A DNA stretch of 33,874 bases from a virus: positions 1 through 33,874 of the IMG/VR virus record IMGVR_UViG_3300046001_003464; one strand, given 5' to 3'. The number at the start of each line of letters is the position of its first letter. Position 1 is the first letter of the stretch. The notes under the pieces are model-generated. The model was not told the origin of the DNA, did not search any database, and saw nothing but the letters and a program-made list of their open reading frames with translations. Positions 31,737-33,874 of the stretch are shown here, in pieces. The position numbers were made by a program, and so were the translations under genes.

Positions 31737-32168
31737 ATGAGTTTAATTAAAAACCTAATGGTAACCGATAAAGCCAGCGAAGTAGAGTTTCCTGACATTG
31801 ACGGTTTTAAGGTTAGAGTGTGCTATGTTGGTCGTGACAGACTAATTAAAATTAGAAATAGTGCCCTAGTCTATAAGTTTAATAAGCGTACGCGTCAACG
31901 CGAAGAAGAAGTAGATAACGATAAGTTTCTAGAAGCTTATGCTGACGCAGTTATTAAGGGCTGGTCTGGTCTAACAGTAAAAGGTCTTGGTCAGTTAATT
32001 CCAGTAGATATGGGTAAGATGGACCCACATCAAGAAATTCCCTATACTCCAGAAGATGCTCTTGATTTACTAAAAAATTCTACTATTTTTGACCAGTTTA
32101 TTACTGATACGCTAAACGACTTTGATAATTTTGAACAAGATCGTAAAGAGGCTGACGCAAAAAACTAA
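31737..32168 (+). CDS. Tail assembly chaperone, G-type (zero frame)
   Basis: This 143-aa acidic protein (SLIKNLMVTDKASEVEF..., VIKGWSGLTVKGLGQL) has the size, charge and place of the lambda gpG-like tail chaperone that coats the tape measure before tube assembly. AGAGGA precedes the ATG. It ends in ...DAKN at a slippery A AAA AAC sequence; ribosomes that slip by -1 continue into the frame that contains the protein at 32204, giving a ~267-aa G-T fusion. Confidence 0.8.
   Translation: MSLIKNLMVTDKASEVEFPDIDGFKVRVCYVGRDRLIKIRNSALVYKFNKRTRQREEEVDNDKFLEAYADAVIKGWSGLTVKGLGQLIPVDMGKMDPHQEIPYTPEDALDLLKNSTIFDQFITDTLNDFDNFEQDRKEADAKN
32159..32165 (+). other. Programmed -1 ribosomal frameshift site (A AAA AAC)
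   Basis: Zero-frame codons GCA AAA AAC give the canonical X XXY YYZ heptamer. A hairpin starts 8-11 bases downstream: TTTCTCCGC (32174-32182) pairs with GCGGAGGAA (32196-32204), one G-U. After slippage the new frame reads LKDFLRNQLHGGG straight into the protein at 32204 with no stop. Confidence 0.85.
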
Positions 32169-32539
32169 AAGACTTTCTCCGCAATCAGCTTCACGGCGGA
32201 GGAATGACCCAAGAGCAGTACTACTTAATGTGCGAGCAAATGGGTTGGGAGCCTAGGGAAGACGAAATCCCCAAAGACCTTGGCTCTCTACCTTATACTA
32301 GTCAACTAGCGGTAATACTTTTTAATATACTACCTGATTTAATTGAAGGTATGAATGGGCTATGGCTAGGTAAAGACTACTCGTGTTTAGAAACTTTTAT
32401 GAATATATATGAGGTTGATGATAGGCGAGAAGTTTTAGATTTAATACTAGTTGCTCACGGTGTATATGAAGAACACTACAGACAACAAAGTAAAATGAGA
32501 GACGCTGCCTCTAAAAGTAAGGCAAAAGTGAGAAGGTAA
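32165..32539 (+). CDS. Tail assembly chaperone, T-type (frameshift extension)
   Basis: The -1 frame is open from the slippery site to TAA at 32537-32539 and adds 124 residues to the G protein: LKDFLRNQLHGGGMTQEQYYLMCEQMGWEP and on to a basic end KSKAKVRR. HGGGMTQEQY is typical of T-domain starts. An ATG at 32204 exists behind GGAGG, but that GGAGG lies in the frameshift hairpin, so independent start is uncertain. The T part recruits tail tube subunits in the lambda model. The C-terminal T domain is not expected in mature tails. Confidence 0.75.
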   Translation, partial: LKDFLRNQLHGGGMTQEQYYLMCEQMGWEPREDEIPKDLGSLPYTSQLAVILFNILPDLIEGMNGLWLGKDYSCLETFMNIYEVDDRREVLDLILVAHGVYEEHYRQQSKMRDAASKSKAKVRR

Positions 32540-32540
32540 C

Positions 32541-33874
32541 TTGGCTGTAATTAAGAATATAATTCAAACTCAGTTTACTAGTACTGGGGCCAATAAAGTA
32601 ACAAAAGATACCGAGCAGATCAATAGATCTCAGACCCGCCTTGGCCAAGCGTCGGCCAGCGCGGGTCGTGCTTTTGCGGCACAATCACAAGGCTTAGGGG
32701 GTCTTGTTGCAGCGTATGCCGGAGCAGCCGCTACTATCTTCGCACTTCAACAAGCCTTTTCAGTACTAGCTAAAGCAGCTCAGTCAGAAGCAATTATTCA
32801 AGGTACTAAAACTCTAGCTGCAGAAATAGGTCAGAGTGGTCCTCGTATTCTAAAATCTATCAAAGATATTACTGATGGGCAGGTAACTCTTACTGAAGCG
32901 GCGCAAAACGCAAACATCGCTCTTAGCGCCGGTTTTAATACTAAGCAAATTGAAGGATTTACTACTGTTGCACTAAAAGCTTCTCGTGCGTTAGGTAGAG
33001 ACTTTACTGATTCTTTACAGCGCATTACTCGAGGTGTGGCAAAACTCGAACCTGAACTTTTAGACGAATTGGGTATTTTTACTCGTATTGAACCTGCTGT
33101 CCAAAAGTACGCACGGCAAATAGGTGTTAGCGCTAACTCTCTTAACGAGTTTCAGCGCCGTCAAGCGTTTGCTAACGCCGCTATTGAAGAAGGATTACGT
33201 AAGTTTGGGGCTATTGATACTACATCAGGTTCAGCACAAAAGTCACTAGAACAGCTCAGAGTTCAAGTTGAGGAACTGGGTACCGCTTTAGCTAAAATTC
33301 TAGTTGGAGTGCTGTTGCCTGTTGTTAACTTTTTTAAGAATGATTTTGGTAATACACTTTTACTATTCGGAGGATTGCTTACTTTAGTATTTAGTAAAGG
33401 TTCTCAAGTAGTTGGTAGTTTTGTAAATGATTCTATTAAAGATTTAACTCGTCTATCTGAAACCTTAGCAGACCGTAGCAAATTTGATCCGGCACTATTA
33501 ACAGGTCTCACAGCGAATGTAAAAAAAGAAATCGGAGAAGGAGGTTTAAAAGGTATAAGAACCTCTCCTCTTCGCGGTCAAGATGTGGAGCAAGCCAAGC
33601 GATTTAAAGAAGCTCTAGACGCACAAAAGCAAGGTGCGGTACAAACAATTTCTGAATTAAACAAAGTTAATCTCGCTTACAAAGAGCAACAAAAGTTTTT
33701 AAGAGAAACAGGAAAAACAGGTAGTCAAACTTATGCCAACTTATCAGCAGCTATATTGGCAAATACTGCCGTCTTGGAACAGGGAGACGTCAAAGCCAAG
33801 GCTTTTATCGGTACCGCTAACGCTTTAAGAACCACTGTAAATGGAGTAGCTACGGCATTTAGTTTCTTAACTCT
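32541..33874 (+). CDS. Tape measure protein (partial, N-terminal part)
   Basis: The frame opens at TTG 32541, one base after the T stop, behind GAGAAGG; an in-frame TGA at 32529 rules out an earlier start. It reads MAVIKNIIQTQFTSTGANKVTKD and runs to the window end (444 codons). Early helical heptads, a hydrophobic alanine-rich segment (GLVAAYAGAAATIFALQQAF) near residue 55-75, LDELGIFTRIEPAV, and a second hydrophobic stretch (LLLFGGLLTLVF) near 275 are typical of tape measure proteins, which set tail length and are ejected first. Position after the chaperone gene agrees. Confidence 0.85.
   Translation, partial: MAVIKNIIQTQFTSTGANKVTKDTEQINRSQTRLGQASASAGRAFAAQSQGLGGLVAAYAGAAATIFALQQAFSVLAKAAQSEAIIQGTKTLAAEIGQSGPRILKSIKDITDGQVTLTEAAQNANIALSAGFNTKQIEGFTTVALKASRALGRDFTDSLQRITRGVAKLEPELLDELGIFTRIEPAVQKYARQIGVSANSLNEFQRRQAFANAAIEEGLRKFGAIDTTSGSAQKSLEQLRVQVEELGTALAKILVGVLLPVVNFFKNDFGNTLLLFGGLLTLVFSKGSQVVGSFVNDSIKDLTRLSETLADRSKFDPALLTGLTANVKKEIGEGGLKGIRTSPLRGQDVEQAKRFKEALDAQKQGAVQTISELNKVNLAYKEQQKFLRETGKTGSQTYANLSAAILANTAVLEQGDVKAKAFIGTANALRTTVNGVATAFSFLT

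Noticed and set aside
93-33025. Minus-strand open frames of 60-132 codons, many inside the Kelch genes
   Set aside because: They mirror repeated plus-strand codons, share the same repeats, lack ribosome-binding sites and lie fully inside strong plus-strand genes.

Overview
This window is a late-gene region of a tailed double-stranded DNA phage. Every gene I accept reads on the plus strand, genes are packed with 1-50 base overlaps or short gaps, and the set includes terminase, portal, HK97-type protease and capsid, connectors, tail tube, frameshifted tail chaperone and tape measure. No sheath gene lies beside the tail tube, so a siphovirus-like (non-contractile) tail is likely. Kelch-like repeats with a GYTSGG / NTIDKFPFA / NATDVGDLT / AGQSS signature, 2OG-Fe(II) oxygenases and the 117-119 aa accessory proteins recall phages of marine bacteria. 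That is recollection and inference; the host cannot be named. No stretch over 300 bases lacks a gene; the longest gaps are about 140 bases (31596-31736, structured RNA) and 123 bases (9402-9524, a gene remnant and a promoter).

Region 1 (1-14413) is a fibre/adhesin cluster. Eight genes each encode exactly six copies of a ~48-residue Kelch-like repeat, best read as six-bladed beta-propellers. They are joined to, or sit next to, shafts made of 11-residue (hendecad) repeats and to short N-terminal modules that look like docking domains. The remnant of a ninth such gene lies at 9398-9476. A nucleotidyltransferase (9525-9938) sits inside the cluster behind a possible promoter.

Region 2 (14462-19567) is a tailoring-enzyme cassette: glycosyltransferase-like protein, unknown small protein, sulfotransferase, single-domain 2OG oxygenase, double-domain 2OG oxygenase, methyltransferase and a third oxygenase. 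From the sulfotransferase onward the genes overlap one another directly into the terminase gene, so they are probably expressed late with the virion genes. Modification of virion proteins or surface glycans is a reasonable but unproven idea.

Region 3 (19548-28435) holds packaging and head genes: a 43-aa protein, a 304-aa protein in the small-terminase position, large terminase, HNH protein, portal, a fused prohead protease/major capsid protein with a strong internal in-frame start for the capsid part, a terminator, a YSHSKG protein, a small protein, and a head-tail connector that carries an inserted LamG/concanavalin-like domain.

Region 4 (28435-33874) holds neck and tail genes: a gp10-like neck protein, probable tail terminator, tail tube, an intergenic pair of hairpins whose loops are complementary over 7 bases, tail chaperone G with a canonical A AAA AAC -1 frameshift site into the T frame, and the N-terminal part of the tape measure protein, which runs off the window.
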